This document shows, piece after piece, positions 33,929 to 42,818 of a stretch of DNA of 64,000 nucleotides. The position numbers and the translations under genes are program-made. How positions within the stretch are numbered: position 1 is the first letter of the stretch; each line of letters opens with the position of its first letter. Under the pieces are notes generated by a model. It had not been told where the DNA came from. It was given only the letters and a program-made list of their open reading frames with translations, and did no database searches. Source of the stretch: Halopseudomonas salina (GTDB lineage Bacteria; Pseudomonadota; Gammaproteobacteria; Pseudomonadales; Pseudomonadaceae); NCBI RefSeq assembly GCF_008641105.1, contig NZ_VTTI01000002.1, positions 367,151 to 431,150 on the forward strand. Reading direction: 5' to 3'.

Positions 33929-34091
33929 TGCTGCTACCTCAAAGATGTATTGTTGTGATGGTCGAGTCAGCGAAGAACCGGGAAATTTTCCCGCCTCAGG
34001 CCCTGATTGTTCGCTGCGAGGATCTTCTCAACAATGCAACCCAGGGGTGATTTACCTCATCACTTGGTAGCAATACCCTGATCGCGGGCAC

Positions 34092-34133
34092 AAAAAAGCC
34101 GGCTGGCATGGCAAGACTGCCATGCCAGCCGGC
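34092..34133 (-). terminator. Rho-independent terminator of the binding-protein gene
   Basis: A 16-bp perfect stem (34098-34113 with 34118-34133, loop agac) is followed on the minus strand by six T. It ends the cytochrome c and binding-protein unit. Confidence 0.9.
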
Positions 34134-34147
34134 AAGCATGAACCGGT

Positions 34148-35044
34148 TCAGATATCGGCGTAATAACTCGGTAACATGTAACGCAAACCATACTCGGCAT
34201 AGAGCGCTGCCATGCGTCCATCCAGCACCATGGCTTCAGTGATATCACCCAGGGCATAAGCCAGCTGGCGGTTGGAGTCATGGACTGCCATCCCCAGATC
34301 CCAGACCTGTTTGCCCATATTCGGATAGGCATTTTCGGTCAACTGCATGCCGGCCTCGGCATTTCTGGCAAGTAGCCAGTCAATCTCGGCCTGCGTGCCC
34401 ATCACCGCGTGTACCTCCCCAGTCTTCATAGCCTCGAAGGCGAGAGCCAGGTTGCGATAATGGCGGGTCATTTTGCTTAATTGACCATTCATGACACTGG
34501 CCAGGTAGAACGAGGGAATCGAATCCTCTTCAACGCCAACAGGGTGATATTGAAAGATCGCAATGCTGGGCACCGCGTCTATCTTCTTCGGGTTATAGGC
34601 AGCTTGCCAACGCTCCTGTTGATACGGGCCGAACATGTGAACCAGCTCGTGAGCAGGCAAGCCAAGGTCATCACGCATTGTGCTGTACGCTTTGTCGTTG
34701 GGTGCCCGCAACATCACATCGGCGATCTGACCAGGGCGCAGGTAATGACCTTTCCAGAGGTGATTGCGCAGGTCACCGTCAAAGGTTTCGTCCGGCTTCA
34801 TCCATTGCAGCCGCAACTCCAGGTCAAGCTCTGCAGCCAGCACCTTGGCCAGCTCGACGTCAACGCCTCGAGGCTGACCATCGTGCATAAAGCTATAGGG
34901 TGGGTAGTCTTCATAGACGGCCACCTTGAGATAACCGGAATCGATAATTTCATCATGGTCGCGGATATGCGTGATGTTGAACGCCAGCGCCGGCATGGCC
35001 ATCAACAAGCAACACCATAAGCCCACAATCCTCAGGGAAAGCAT
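34148..35044 (-). CDS. pedG: Periplasmic binding protein family 3, MoxJ/PedG-like
   Basis: The product is 298 residues with a signal peptide ('LWCCLLMAMPALAF'). It starts 'GYLKVAVYEDYPPYSFMHDGQPRGVDVELAKVLAAEL', the classic SBP_bac_3 opening. Members next to quinoprotein dehydrogenases (MoxJ, XoxJ, PedG) are thought to help dehydrogenase maturation rather than transport, and no transporter permease is adjacent. It follows the cytochrome c550 gene by three bases, so the two are cotranscribed. Role inferred from context. Confidence 0.8.
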   Translation of the reverse strand: MLSLRIVGLWCCLLMAMPALAFNITHIRDHDEIIDSGYLKVAVYEDYPPYSFMHDGQPRGVDVELAKVLAAELDLELRLQWMKPDETFDGDLRNHLWKGHYLRPGQIADVMLRAPNDKAYSTMRDDLGLPAHELVHMFGPYQQERWQAAYNPKKIDAVPSIAIFQYHPVGVEEDSIPSFYLASVMNGQLSKMTRHYRNLALAFEAMKTGEVHAVMGTQAEIDWLLARNAEAGMQLTENAYPNMGKQVWDLGMAVHDSNRQLAYALGDITEAMVLDGRMAALYAEYGLRYMLPSYYADI

Positions 35045-35047
35045 GCT

Positions 35048-35482
35048 TTATTGCTCTACCGCAACAGTTTCCAACCAGGTACGAATTGCCCACAGAGCTT
35101 CCTGGCTGAGCACGTCGCCCATACGCGGCATATACACCCGGCCGTCGCGTACAGCGCCATTGACGACCCGCTCCTTGAACCACTCATCACCGTAATCACC
35201 GGTCTCAAGCTCTCGTAAATCGGGCGTCATACCCCCAGAGATGGCTTCCAGTCCATGGCAGGACGCACAGTTCTGGTTATAGGCAGAAGCACCTATTTTT
35301 ACTGCTAGGTCATGTTGCGGATGATCTCGATAGGGGTTGGTTTCAAGCCACTCCTCGCCGAGTTTCTCCAGGTTTTTGGTATCCACTGACTGTGGCGTGA
35401 CGTTGCCGTGCGCCAGGGACTGGCCAGAAGCCAATAGTAATCCCAGGGCGCTTATCTTCAGGGCTTGTTTGAAATGCATCAT
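35048..35482 (-). CDS. exaB: Cytochrome c550 (ExaB/PedF-like), electron acceptor of PQQ dehydrogenase
   Basis: I choose the ATG at 35482 (144 residues) behind GAGAGGTGAG; a GTG at 35491 is possible. A signal peptide ('ISALGLLLASGQSLAHG') is followed by one heme site CASCH and a distal Met in 'RVYMPRMGDVLS'. It would take electrons from the quinoprotein dehydrogenases to the respiratory chain. It is divergent from the calcium-type dehydrogenase gene, as exaB is next to exaA. Confidence 0.85.
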   Translation of the reverse strand: MMHFKQALKISALGLLLASGQSLAHGNVTPQSVDTKNLEKLGEEWLETNPYRDHPQHDLAVKIGASAYNQNCASCHGLEAISGGMTPDLRELETGDYGDEWFKERVVNGAVRDGRVYMPRMGDVLSQEALWAIRTWLETVAVEQ

Positions 35483-35691
35483 TAGGCTCACCTCTCGGCC
35501 GTGTCAGGCACGGATCATTATTTGAGTATCCGAGGGCCATGGTAGGAACGGACCGACCTGACCCCAATGCTGCTTTGGTGGCCGCAAATTAGTCCGTTGG
35601 TATTAAACACTTCAGCCACCGCACCGGATTCTCAAGCCAGGCAAAGCCGCTTTTAACAGCTAGAACAGCCAAAAGCATTGATTTGCTCCGT

Positions 35692-35762
35692 CCAAAGTAG
35701 CGCTCCAATTGAGGGCATCCCAAGCGCCAGCTACCCGGGGTTTTTTCCCGCAAACCCCGGGT
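35692..35762 (+). promoter_or_regulatory. exaA upstream region: motif half-site and leader hairpin
   Basis: CCAAAGTA (35692-35699) is a half of the TAC(T/C)TT(A/G)GTACT motif seen elsewhere in the PQQ cluster. ACCCGGGGTTT (35733-35743) pairs with AAACCCCGGGT (35752-35762), a stable hairpin about 90 bases before the start codon. The 35492-35852 gap shows no gene and holds the divergent exaB/exaA promoters. Confidence 0.45.
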
Positions 35763-35852
35763 CATTTTCCGTATCACCGAAAAAGACGACTGACCAAGAT
35801 GGGGACGTGGACCAGCATTGCTGCCCTAATCCAACAACAAGGAAACACTGCC

Positions 35853-37724
35853 ATGAAAACAAGAAAGTTAACTGCTCCAAGCCCTCTCGCCCAGGCCATC
35901 AAATGTCTGACAATGGCTGCCAGTATCAGCCTGGCTGCGCCCTATGCCATCGCCAAACCTGTCACCTGGGACGATATTGCCAACGATCACACCTCAACTC
36001 ATAACGTGCTGCAATATGGCATGGGGACCAACGCCCAGCGTTGGAGCCCGCTGAAACAGGTCAACCGGGACAACGTTTTCAAACTGACGCCGGCTTGGTC
36101 TTTTTCCTTCGGCGACGAAAAACAGCGCGGACAGGAATCCCAGGCAATTATTCATGAAGGCATTATTTACGTAACGGGCTCCTATTCACGTATTTTTGCA
36201 CTCGACGCAAAGAGCGGTGCCCGTTTGTGGAGCTACTCGCATCGGTTGCCCGACGACATTCGCCCCTGCTGCGACGTGGTAAATCGCGGCGCGGCAATCT
36301 ATGGGGACAAGGTCTTCTTCGGTACCCTCGACGCTGGGGTAGTGGCTCTGAACAAGGACACGGGCAAAGTGGTCTGGCGTAAAAAATTCGGGGACCATAA
36401 GGCTGGTTACACCATGACTGGCGCCCCAACCATCATCAAGGACCAGAAGTCCGGCAAGGTCATGCTGATTCATGGATCCTCCGGTGATGAGTTCGGCGTA
36501 GTGGGGAAACTCTTTGCGCGCGACCCTGAAACGGGTGAAGAACTGTGGATGCGGCCGTTCGTTGAGGGCCACATGGGCCGTCTTAATGGCGAAGAGAGCA
36601 CCCCTACTGGCGACGTAAAGGCGCCGTCCTGGCCTGATGATACAAACTCGCCCACCGGCAAAGTTGAGGCCTGGAGCCAGGGTGGAGGTGCCCCTTGGCA
36701 GAGCGCCAGCTTCGACCCGGACACCAATACCATTATTATCGGGGCTGGCAATCCCGCGCCCTGGAATGGATGGGCGCGCACCTCAAAAGACGGCAAACCG
36801 TCCGATTACGATAGTCTCTACACCTCAGGTCAGGTCGGCGTTGACGCCACCACCGGCGAGGTCAAATGGTTCTATCAGCATACACCCAACGACGCCTGGG
36901 ACTTCTCCGGCAACAACGAGCTGGTGCTGTTTGATTACAAGGACAAGGACGGCAAAACGCTCAAGGCCACCGCACATGCTGATCGTAACGGCTTCTTTTA
37001 TGTCGTGGACCGCAATAACGGCAAGTTGGCCAACGCATTTCCCTTTGTGGACAACATCACCTGGGCAAGCCACATCGATCTGAAGACCGGCCGACCGGTA
37101 GAAAATGAAGGGCAACGCCCTGCCCGGCTCAAGCCTGGCCAGGAGCGCAGCGAAGCGGTAGAGGTATCACCCCCTTTCCTCGGCGGCAAGAACTGGAACC
37201 CCATGGCCTACAGCCAGAATACCGGACTGTTCTACGTGCCAGCGAACCATTGGAAGGAGGACTACTGGACCGAAGAAGTCAGCTACAACAAAGGCTCTGC
37301 CTACCTCGGCATGGGTTTCCGGATCAAGCGCATGTATGAGGATCACGTCGGCATTCTGCGTGCAATGAACCCCACTACAGGCAAGGTCGAGTGGGAACAC
37401 AAAGAACCCTTGCCCCTCTGGGCTGGTGTGCTGGCGACAGCAGGCAATCTGGTCTTTACCGGCACGGGTGACGGCTATTTCAAGGCCTTCGACGCCAAAA
37501 CTGGTGAAGAGGTCTGGAAGTTCCAGACCGGCACCGGAATCATCTCACCGCCGGTTACCTGGGAATTGGATGGCGAACAGTACATCGGTGTTACCACCGG
37601 CTACGGCGGCGCGGTACCACTCTGGGGTGGCGAGATGGCTGAGTTGACCAAGCCCGTTGCGCAGGGCGGCTCGTTCTGGGTATTCAAGTTGCCTGGCTGG
37701 GATACCAGCAGCGCCAAGCGTTGA
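35853..37724 (+). CDS. exaA: PQQ-dependent alcohol dehydrogenase, calcium type (ExaA/PedE-like)
   Basis: I place the start at ATG 35853 (AAGGAAA site), 623 residues. A signal peptide ends near 'YAIAKPVTW'. The vicinal disulfide is C139-C140 ('RPCCDVVNRG'). The catalytic segment is 'AWDFSGNNELVLF' with Asp350 and Ser352; Ser at the second position is the calcium-type arrangement of P. aeruginosa ExaA. The propeller tryptophan motifs are complete. It oxidises ethanol and other alcohols with PQQ in the periplasm. Neighbours are cytochrome c550 and the pentapeptide protein, the same order as exa and ped loci. Confidence 0.93.
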   Translation: MKTRKLTAPSPLAQAIKCLTMAASISLAAPYAIAKPVTWDDIANDHTSTHNVLQYGMGTNAQRWSPLKQVNRDNVFKLTPAWSFSFGDEKQRGQESQAIIHEGIIYVTGSYSRIFALDAKSGARLWSYSHRLPDDIRPCCDVVNRGAAIYGDKVFFGTLDAGVVALNKDTGKVVWRKKFGDHKAGYTMTGAPTIIKDQKSGKVMLIHGSSGDEFGVVGKLFARDPETGEELWMRPFVEGHMGRLNGEESTPTGDVKAPSWPDDTNSPTGKVEAWSQGGGAPWQSASFDPDTNTIIIGAGNPAPWNGWARTSKDGKPSDYDSLYTSGQVGVDATTGEVKWFYQHTPNDAWDFSGNNELVLFDYKDKDGKTLKATAHADRNGFFYVVDRNNGKLANAFPFVDNITWASHIDLKTGRPVENEGQRPARLKPGQERSEAVEVSPPFLGGKNWNPMAYSQNTGLFYVPANHWKEDYWTEEVSYNKGSAYLGMGFRIKRMYEDHVGILRAMNPTTGKVEWEHKEPLPLWAGVLATAGNLVFTGTGDGYFKAFDAKTGEEVWKFQTGTGIISPPVTWELDGEQYIGVTTGYGGAVPLWGGEMAELTKPVAQGGSFWVFKLPGWDTSSAKR

Positions 37725-37751
37725 ACCTCTAACTCCTTTAACCCTTGAGGC

Positions 37752-37772
37752 ACGCCCGGCAAGACCGGGCGT
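37752..37772 (+). terminator. Hairpin between exaA and pentapeptide gene
   Basis: ACGCCCGG and CCGGGCGT form an 8-bp stem with a CAAGA loop 28 bases after the exaA stop. No T run follows, so it may reduce read-through or protect the 3' end of exaA mRNA. Confidence 0.45.
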
Positions 37773-37791
37773 TGCCATAGGAGCTGCGACA

Positions 37792-38463
37792 ATGAAATCA
37801 CTATTTGCCACAAGCTTTATCGTTCTAGGGATCATTGCTGCCCAACCTCTTGCCGCGCAAGATGCCGACTTTGCGGAGGAGGATGTGGTTACTGTCAACG
37901 GTTGTGCTTTGATGCCAGGCACACGCTGTCCTGGCGTTGACCTGCGTAATCTTGACCTGCGCCATGTGGACCTGCGCAAGGCCGACCTTGTTGGTGCAGA
38001 CCTGCGCGGAGCAGACCTGCGACATGCCCGACTGGATCAGGCGAAGCTGGACAATGCCCGGCTGGACGGGGCCAATCTCAACCGGGCGAGCCTGCAACAA
38101 ACCGCAATGCGTGGTGTAAGCGCCGTGGGTACAAGCTTTGTTGGCGCTCAGGCCTGGAACCTGACAGCCCAGGGAGGGCATTTCAAGGATGCTGACTTTA
38201 CCGGAGCCAACCTTGAGTTTGCCCGCTTCAGTGGTGCCAGCATGCACGATGCCACTCTGCGTGCTGTGAACCTGGAGATGGCCTGGTTGCCCAAGGCGGA
38301 TCTGAAGGGTGCAGATCTGCGCGATGCCAATCTGCAGGAGTCAAAGATGAATCACGCGAATCTGGAATCTGCCGATATGACCGGTGCCCGACTGCATTAC
38401 GGCACCTTTCTCAACATGCACATGAGCAACTGCACTGCCTGCCCTTTTGACTGGGAAAAGTGA
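37792..38463 (+). CDS. Periplasmic pentapeptide-repeat protein of the PQQ dehydrogenase cluster
   Basis: The product is 223 residues from ATG 37792 (AGGAG site). A signal peptide ends near 'AAQPLAAQ'. Then about 30 A(D/N)Lxx pentapeptides ('DLRHVDLRKADLVGADLRGADLRHARL' and onward) build a right-handed quadrilateral helix. Cys residues lie near each end. A pentapeptide protein next to pedE is a fixed feature of ped/exa loci; its role is not known, perhaps structural or protective for the dehydrogenase. Confidence 0.85.
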   Translation: MKSLFATSFIVLGIIAAQPLAAQDADFAEEDVVTVNGCALMPGTRCPGVDLRNLDLRHVDLRKADLVGADLRGADLRHARLDQAKLDNARLDGANLNRASLQQTAMRGVSAVGTSFVGAQAWNLTAQGGHFKDADFTGANLEFARFSGASMHDATLRAVNLEMAWLPKADLKGADLRDANLQESKMNHANLESADMTGARLHYGTFLNMHMSNCTACPFDWEK

Positions 38464-38478
38464 CATATACTGACGTGC

Positions 38479-39120
38479 TCAGGCCACCTGCACTCGAATT
38501 ACTCCTGTATCGATAGCCAGGTGGACCAGTTCGGTGAGAGAACTGACATTCAGTTTCTGCTTGAGCACGGTCAGATTATTCGAAACCGTTTTGCTGCTGA
38601 TGCACAGATGACTGGCGATGCGCCTGGGTGGCGTGCCCTTGGCGAGCATGACAAAAATCTCGAACTCCCGCTGAGTCATGCATTTCAGCCGCGGGTCCAG
38701 GGTGTTGTCGGGACCAGCACAGGCCAGCTGCGTAGCCAGTTCCTGTTCTATATAGCGTTGCCCACCCAGGCAACGCCTCACCGCCTCAAGCAACACATCC
38801 GGTGCTGCGCCTTTGGTGATGTACCCCAGTGCGCCAGCAGCCAATGCCTGGCGCACCAGCGGTAACTCATCATGCATACTGAAAAACAGAATGCGCAGTG
38901 AGGGCCACCGCAGCAGCAGACGCCGGGCAGTTTCGATGCCGCTGATGCCCGGCAATCCGATATCCAGCACCACCAGATCAGGCACCTTTTGTTGCGCGGC
39001 GCTGATGGCCTCTTCTCCACTGGCGGCCTCACGGATGTCAGCCTGGGTGAAAGTCATACCCAGCAGGCTGGTATAGCCTTGACGCACAATCGCGTGGTCA
39101 TCGACCAGAAGAATATTCAT
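38479..39120 (-). CDS. exaE: LuxR-type response regulator, ExaE/PedR2-like
   Basis: The product is 213 residues: receiver domain ('MNILLVDDHAIVRQGY', phospho-Asp in 'VVLDIGLPGISG', 'YITKGAAP' with Lys) and C-terminal helix-turn-helix ('LTQREFEIFVMLAKGTPPRRIASHL' type, about residues 145-205). It is partnered with the histidine kinase upstream by an ATGA overlap. In P. aeruginosa the equivalent controls exaAB; in P. putida PedR2 switches between calcium and lanthanide dehydrogenases. It is the likely direct regulator of the two dehydrogenases here. Confidence 0.85.
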   Translation of the reverse strand: MNILLVDDHAIVRQGYTSLLGMTFTQADIREAASGEEAISAAQQKVPDLVVLDIGLPGISGIETARRLLLRWPSLRILFFSMHDELPLVRQALAAGALGYITKGAAPDVLLEAVRRCLGGQRYIEQELATQLACAGPDNTLDPRLKCMTQREFEIFVMLAKGTPPRRIASHLCISSKTVSNNLTVLKQKLNVSSLTELVHLAIDTGVIRVQVA

Positions 39121-40406
39121 GCGGCGAGCCCCTTCAGTGGAATAGTGAGCGACACCAATACACCCACGCCTGGGCTTGAGGTGACTTGCAATGCGCTTTG
39201 CAGACAGCGAGCGCGTTCGCGCATTGATCGCATGCCCACTCCGCAGGATTCGTTTTGGTCTTTCAGACCGTCGCCGTTATCCCGCACACTGACTTGCAGC
39301 ACGTTGCCCTGAAGTACCAGCCGCACCCATACCGAGCTGGCTTTGGCATGCCGAGCGACATTGGTCAAAGCTTCCTGCAATAGACGATATAAATGCGTGC
39401 GCTGCTCTGTTGCCATATCAGGCAAAGGGTTATCCAGCTCCAGCACACACTGGATGCCCTGTTGTTGCTGCCACTGCCCTGTCAACTGACGTAGAGCCTG
39501 TTCCAGCCCTAACCGGTCCAGCACGACTGGATGCAGATCCTTGACCAACGCCCTGAAGCCACGCTGTAAACCATTGCATGCCTCTAAAAGATGTTGCGCG
39601 TGCTGCCGAATCAGATCGGGCTGACCAGATGATTCGCCAAGCATATAGGCCTGGGCCCGGATGCCGGTCAGGTATTGCCCCAGATCATCGTGCAGGGCGT
39701 GAGCCAGGTGCATCCGCTCCTTCTCCTGCAGGGTCATCAATGCACGGGTCAGTTGCTGGTTGCTTGCTTCTGCCCGCTCCAGGGCCGTGGCCATGAGATT
39801 GAAGCGGTTGGCCAATTGATTCAACTCAGTCTGGCTGCTAGGTGACAGGCGTGCCTGCAATTCACCAACCCCGATAAGCTCCAAAGCTTCAAGCAGATGC
39901 CGGTATGCTCTTAGCCCACGACGCAACGAGAGATGGATGACTACCAATGACAATACAAGAGCAACAGCAAAAACGCCGAGCAGCAGGAGCAACGACTCCC
40001 ACACCTCCTCAAGCTCGTCGACTGGATCAGGACTGACCAGCCATCGCTGGCCATCGGCAAAGTCCAGAGATACAGGTGCAAATGACTTATCTATCACCGG
40101 CTGCATCCAGCGCAGCAACCACCCTGGCACTGCACCAGAAGTTTGTTGAGCAATATCATGGCCGACACTGCCAGTCTTCGCGATGCGCACATGGCGGAGA
40201 TCATCGAGAACCTCAACCGCGGGAGAGACCCGCCGCTGAGCCATGTTTTCGAGCAAGCTCAGTGCCATTGCCCGGCCGCTCTGCAGCTCACGCACGACAT
40301 CCTTTTCAGCCTGCCTGAGCAACACACCCATGGTGACCAATAACACTATGCTGAAGGCCACACAAACCCAGGCCGTCAGGCGAGTTGCAGTCGAAATAGA
40401 GCGCAT
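39117..40406 (-). CDS. exaD: Membrane histidine kinase, ExaD/PedS2-like
   Basis: The product is 429 residues: a first membrane segment (about 13-30), a periplasmic sensor of about 110 residues, a second segment ('LLLLLGVFAVALVLSLVV'), HAMP, a HisKA_3 dimerisation domain with the phospho-His in 'HALHDDLGQYLTG' and an ATPase domain ('LLQEALTNVARHA', 'VRDNGDGL'). This is the NarX/UhpB class. The periplasmic sensor could detect an alcohol signal or, as shown for PedS2, lanthanide ions. It is divergent from the ABC-binding protein gene across a region with two operator motif copies. Confidence 0.85.
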   Translation of the reverse strand: MRSISTATRLTAWVCVAFSIVLLVTMGVLLRQAEKDVVRELQSGRAMALSLLENMAQRRVSPAVEVLDDLRHVRIAKTGSVGHDIAQQTSGAVPGWLLRWMQPVIDKSFAPVSLDFADGQRWLVSPDPVDELEEVWESLLLLLGVFAVALVLSLVVIHLSLRRGLRAYRHLLEALELIGVGELQARLSPSSQTELNQLANRFNLMATALERAEASNQQLTRALMTLQEKERMHLAHALHDDLGQYLTGIRAQAYMLGESSGQPDLIRQHAQHLLEACNGLQRGFRALVKDLHPVVLDRLGLEQALRQLTGQWQQQQGIQCVLELDNPLPDMATEQRTHLYRLLQEALTNVARHAKASSVWVRLVLQGNVLQVSVRDNGDGLKDQNESCGVGMRSMRERARCLQSALQVTSSPGVGVLVSLTIPLKGLAA

Positions 40407-40472
40407 TGGCTAATTCCTGGACGAATCTAATACAGTCCGCCCTATCGTACGGTTTGAACAAAACCTCGGAAT

Positions 40473-40500
40473 AGTACCTTGGTACTGGCCGATTGGTACT
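40473..40500. promoter_or_regulatory. Operator motif, two copies, between exaD and PQQ-ABC genes
   Basis: AGTACCTTGGTACT (40473-40486) is a near-perfect palindrome containing TACCTTGGTACT. TTGGTACT repeats at 40493-40500, giving a direct repeat 14 bases apart. The site lies 67 bases before exaD and 77 before the binding-protein gene. Confidence 0.6.
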
Positions 40501-40562
40501 TTCTTCGGATTTACCAGGCACCTGCCAGCTTCCATGCTGGACTCAAGATAAAAGGAGTCCAC

Positions 40563-41744
40563 ATGCGCTCAACGGTTTTGTATTCCCTGTTCTGTTTTAT
40601 GACAGTCATCAGCGCCAGTGCAGTGGCCACGAGCAGTCAGGTCCAGACGCTGACGGTCAATATGGCTTATGTCAGCTGGACTCCAGACCCAGGCCCGATC
40701 ATGTCTAACGTCATTCCTGAACCGCCCGATGCGGGCCTGCAGGGTGCGCAGTTGGCATTGGCAGACAACAACAGTACTGGGCGCTTTCTGAAACATGACT
40801 ATCAGTTGCTGGTCGCCGCTGAAGCGGAGTTGCAGGCTACTCTGGATGCCGCAAGAGCGCTGCATGCTCAGGGCGTAAGGCTGTTCGTCATCAATTTGCC
40901 CAGCCAGGCGCTGTCCGAGCTGGCAAACGAGTTTTCCGCTGATAGCTTGCTGATCAACGCCGGCAGTCACGATGACAAGCTGCGCACTGAGCAGTGCCTG
41001 CCGAACGTACTGCATACACTCCCCAGCCGCGCCATGCTGACCGACGCGCTGGCGCAGTTTCTGACCGTACGCAAACTCACGCGCTGGCTGCTGATCAGTG
41101 GCCCCACGGATGACGACCTGGCCTATGCCGCCGCTTTGAAACGCTCCGCCAAACGGTTCGGCCATAAAGTCGTGGCTGAAAAAGTCTGGAGTTTTGATAC
41201 CGATCTGCGCCGCACCGCACAGGCGGAGGTCCCCCTGTTTACCCAGACCTCCGAGTATGACGTTGTGGTAGTGGCTGACGAGCGCGGTGATTTTGGTGAA
41301 TACATCCCTTACAACACCTGGTATCCAAGACCAGTAGCTGGCACACAGGGCCTCACCCCACTGGGCTGGCATAAAGTGGTCGAAACCTTCGGCGCTGCCC
41401 AGTTGCAAAAACGTTTTGAACTCCAGGCTGGCCGCTGGATGAATAGCCTGGACTTCGCCGCCTGGCTGGGTATTCGTACCTTTGGTGCAGCTGTCACCAC
41501 ACTCAATAGCACCGATCCAGCGGCGATCAAAGCGCTGAGTCTGTCCGACGATCTTCCGCTGGACGGATTCAAAGGCAGAAAGCTGAGTTATCGCGACTGG
41601 AGCGGACAACTTCGTCAGCCCATCCCCTTGGTGCAACCCCGCGCACTGGTAAGCAACTCACCACAGGAAGGCTTTCTGCATCCCGAGACCGATCTTGACA
41701 CTCTGGGGTTTGACCAACCCGAGAGCAAATGCCGGCTGCTGTGA
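40563..41744 (+). CDS. ABC transporter substrate-binding protein of PQQ-dependent alcohol system
   Basis: I place the start at ATG 40563 behind AAAGGAG, 393 residues. A signal peptide precedes 'QVQTLTVNMAYVSWTPDPGPIMSNVIPEPPDAGLQGAQLAL'. It belongs to the type I (LivJ-like) periplasmic binding fold found only in PQQ alcohol clusters (TIGR03863 group). The body has the two-lobe pattern ('VRLFVINLPSQAL', 'WLLISGPTDDDLAYAAAL'). It starts a unit with a beta-propeller, an ATPase and a permease. It may sense an alcohol or aldehyde or assist export. Confidence 0.85.
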   Translation: MRSTVLYSLFCFMTVISASAVATSSQVQTLTVNMAYVSWTPDPGPIMSNVIPEPPDAGLQGAQLALADNNSTGRFLKHDYQLLVAAEAELQATLDAARALHAQGVRLFVINLPSQALSELANEFSADSLLINAGSHDDKLRTEQCLPNVLHTLPSRAMLTDALAQFLTVRKLTRWLLISGPTDDDLAYAAALKRSAKRFGHKVVAEKVWSFDTDLRRTAQAEVPLFTQTSEYDVVVVADERGDFGEYIPYNTWYPRPVAGTQGLTPLGWHKVVETFGAAQLQKRFELQAGRWMNSLDFAAWLGIRTFGAAVTTLNSTDPAAIKALSLSDDLPLDGFKGRKLSYRDWSGQLRQPIPLVQPRALVSNSPQEGFLHPETDLDTLGFDQPESKCRLL

Positions 41745-41792
41745 ATCTGGCCCGGTCACCCAAAATCCCAAAAACAAGAACCTGGAGTACCC

Positions 41793-42818
41793 ATGTACAA
41801 GAAAAGCCGTCACACCTCTGCTGTACTCGCGCATAGTCTGCCGATCAGGAAGTTCAGTCTGTCACTGCTTGCAGGCGCTTTGTTGACCAGCACGTTCAGT
41901 CTGACTGCCCTGGCCGAGACGGCTTACGTTACAAACGAGAAAGACAATACCGTTTCTGTTATCGACCTGGACAGCATGCAGGTAGTGGAAACCATCGATG
42001 TGGGACTGCGTCCGCGCGGGGTCTTGCTCTCGAGCGATAACAAACTGCTGTATATCTGCGCCAGCGATTCGGATCGGGTACAGATCATCGACCTGGCCAC
42101 CCGCAAGATAATCAAGGAACTGCCTTCAGGCGCTGACCCCGAACAATTCGCTCTGCATCATAACGATCGCTGGCTGTATATCTCCAATGAAGATGATGCA
42201 CTGGTGACGGTAGTTGACGTTGAAACCAGCGAAGTGCTTGCACAGATCGATGTAGGTGTCGAGCCCGAGGGCATGGGCGTCAGTCCTGATGGCAAGTGGG
42301 CCGTCAATACCAGTGAAACCAGCAACATGCTGCACTGGATCGATACCAGCACCAATACACTGGTAGCCAATACTCTGGTAGATCAGCGCCCTCGACATGT
42401 GGAGTTTACCAAGGACAGTAGCTTGCTTTGGGCGTCGGCCGAGATCGGCGGTACGGTCAAGATAGTCGACGTAGCCAGCAAGGAGGTCACCCATACCATT
42501 GAGTTCGCGATCAAGGGAATTCATCCGGATCGCGTCCAGCCGGTCGGGGTCAAGCTGAGTGACGATGGCCGATACGCCTTTGTTGCTCTGGGCCCTGCCA
42601 ATCATGTGGCTGTAGTGGACGCCAAGACCTATGAGGTGCTTGAGTACATTCTGGTAGGCCGCCGCGTCTGGCACATGTCGTTCAATACCGACCAAAGCAA
42701 ACTCTTGACCACCAACGGTGTAAGCGGAGATGTCTCGGTCATCGATGTGGATTCGTTGAAGGCAGTCAATACCATCAAGGTCGGCCGCTATCCATGGGGC
42801 GTGGTGGTCACTCCTTGA
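41793..42818 (+). CDS. PQQ-dependent catabolism-associated YVTN beta-propeller protein
   Basis: The product is 341 residues from ATG 41793. An N-terminal signal (about residues 22-46) precedes seven repeats of the YVTN type ('AYVTNEKDNTVSVIDLDSMQVVETIDVGLRPRGV', 'LYISNEDDALVTVVDVETSEVLAQIDVGVEPEGM'). It is the periplasmic propeller conserved in PQQ alcohol loci (TIGR03866 group). Exact role unknown; it may bind dehydrogenase or cofactor. Its 3' end overlaps the ATPase gene start. Confidence 0.88.
   Translation: MYKKSRHTSAVLAHSLPIRKFSLSLLAGALLTSTFSLTALAETAYVTNEKDNTVSVIDLDSMQVVETIDVGLRPRGVLLSSDNKLLYICASDSDRVQIIDLATRKIIKELPSGADPEQFALHHNDRWLYISNEDDALVTVVDVETSEVLAQIDVGVEPEGMGVSPDGKWAVNTSETSNMLHWIDTSTNTLVANTLVDQRPRHVEFTKDSSLLWASAEIGGTVKIVDVASKEVTHTIEFAIKGIHPDRVQPVGVKLSDDGRYAFVALGPANHVAVVDAKTYEVLEYILVGRRVWHMSFNTDQSKLLTTNGVSGDVSVIDVDSLKAVNTIKVGRYPWGVVVTP

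Noticed and set aside
34061..34070. CACTTGGTAG upstream of the PedH-like gene as another copy of the cluster operator
   Set aside because: It lacks one base of the central spacing and cannot be aligned to the 12-base consensus without a gap.
40569..41636. Open frame of 355 codons on the minus strand
   Set aside because: It is antisense to the PQQ-ABC binding protein, which has a signal peptide, ribosome-binding site and family match.
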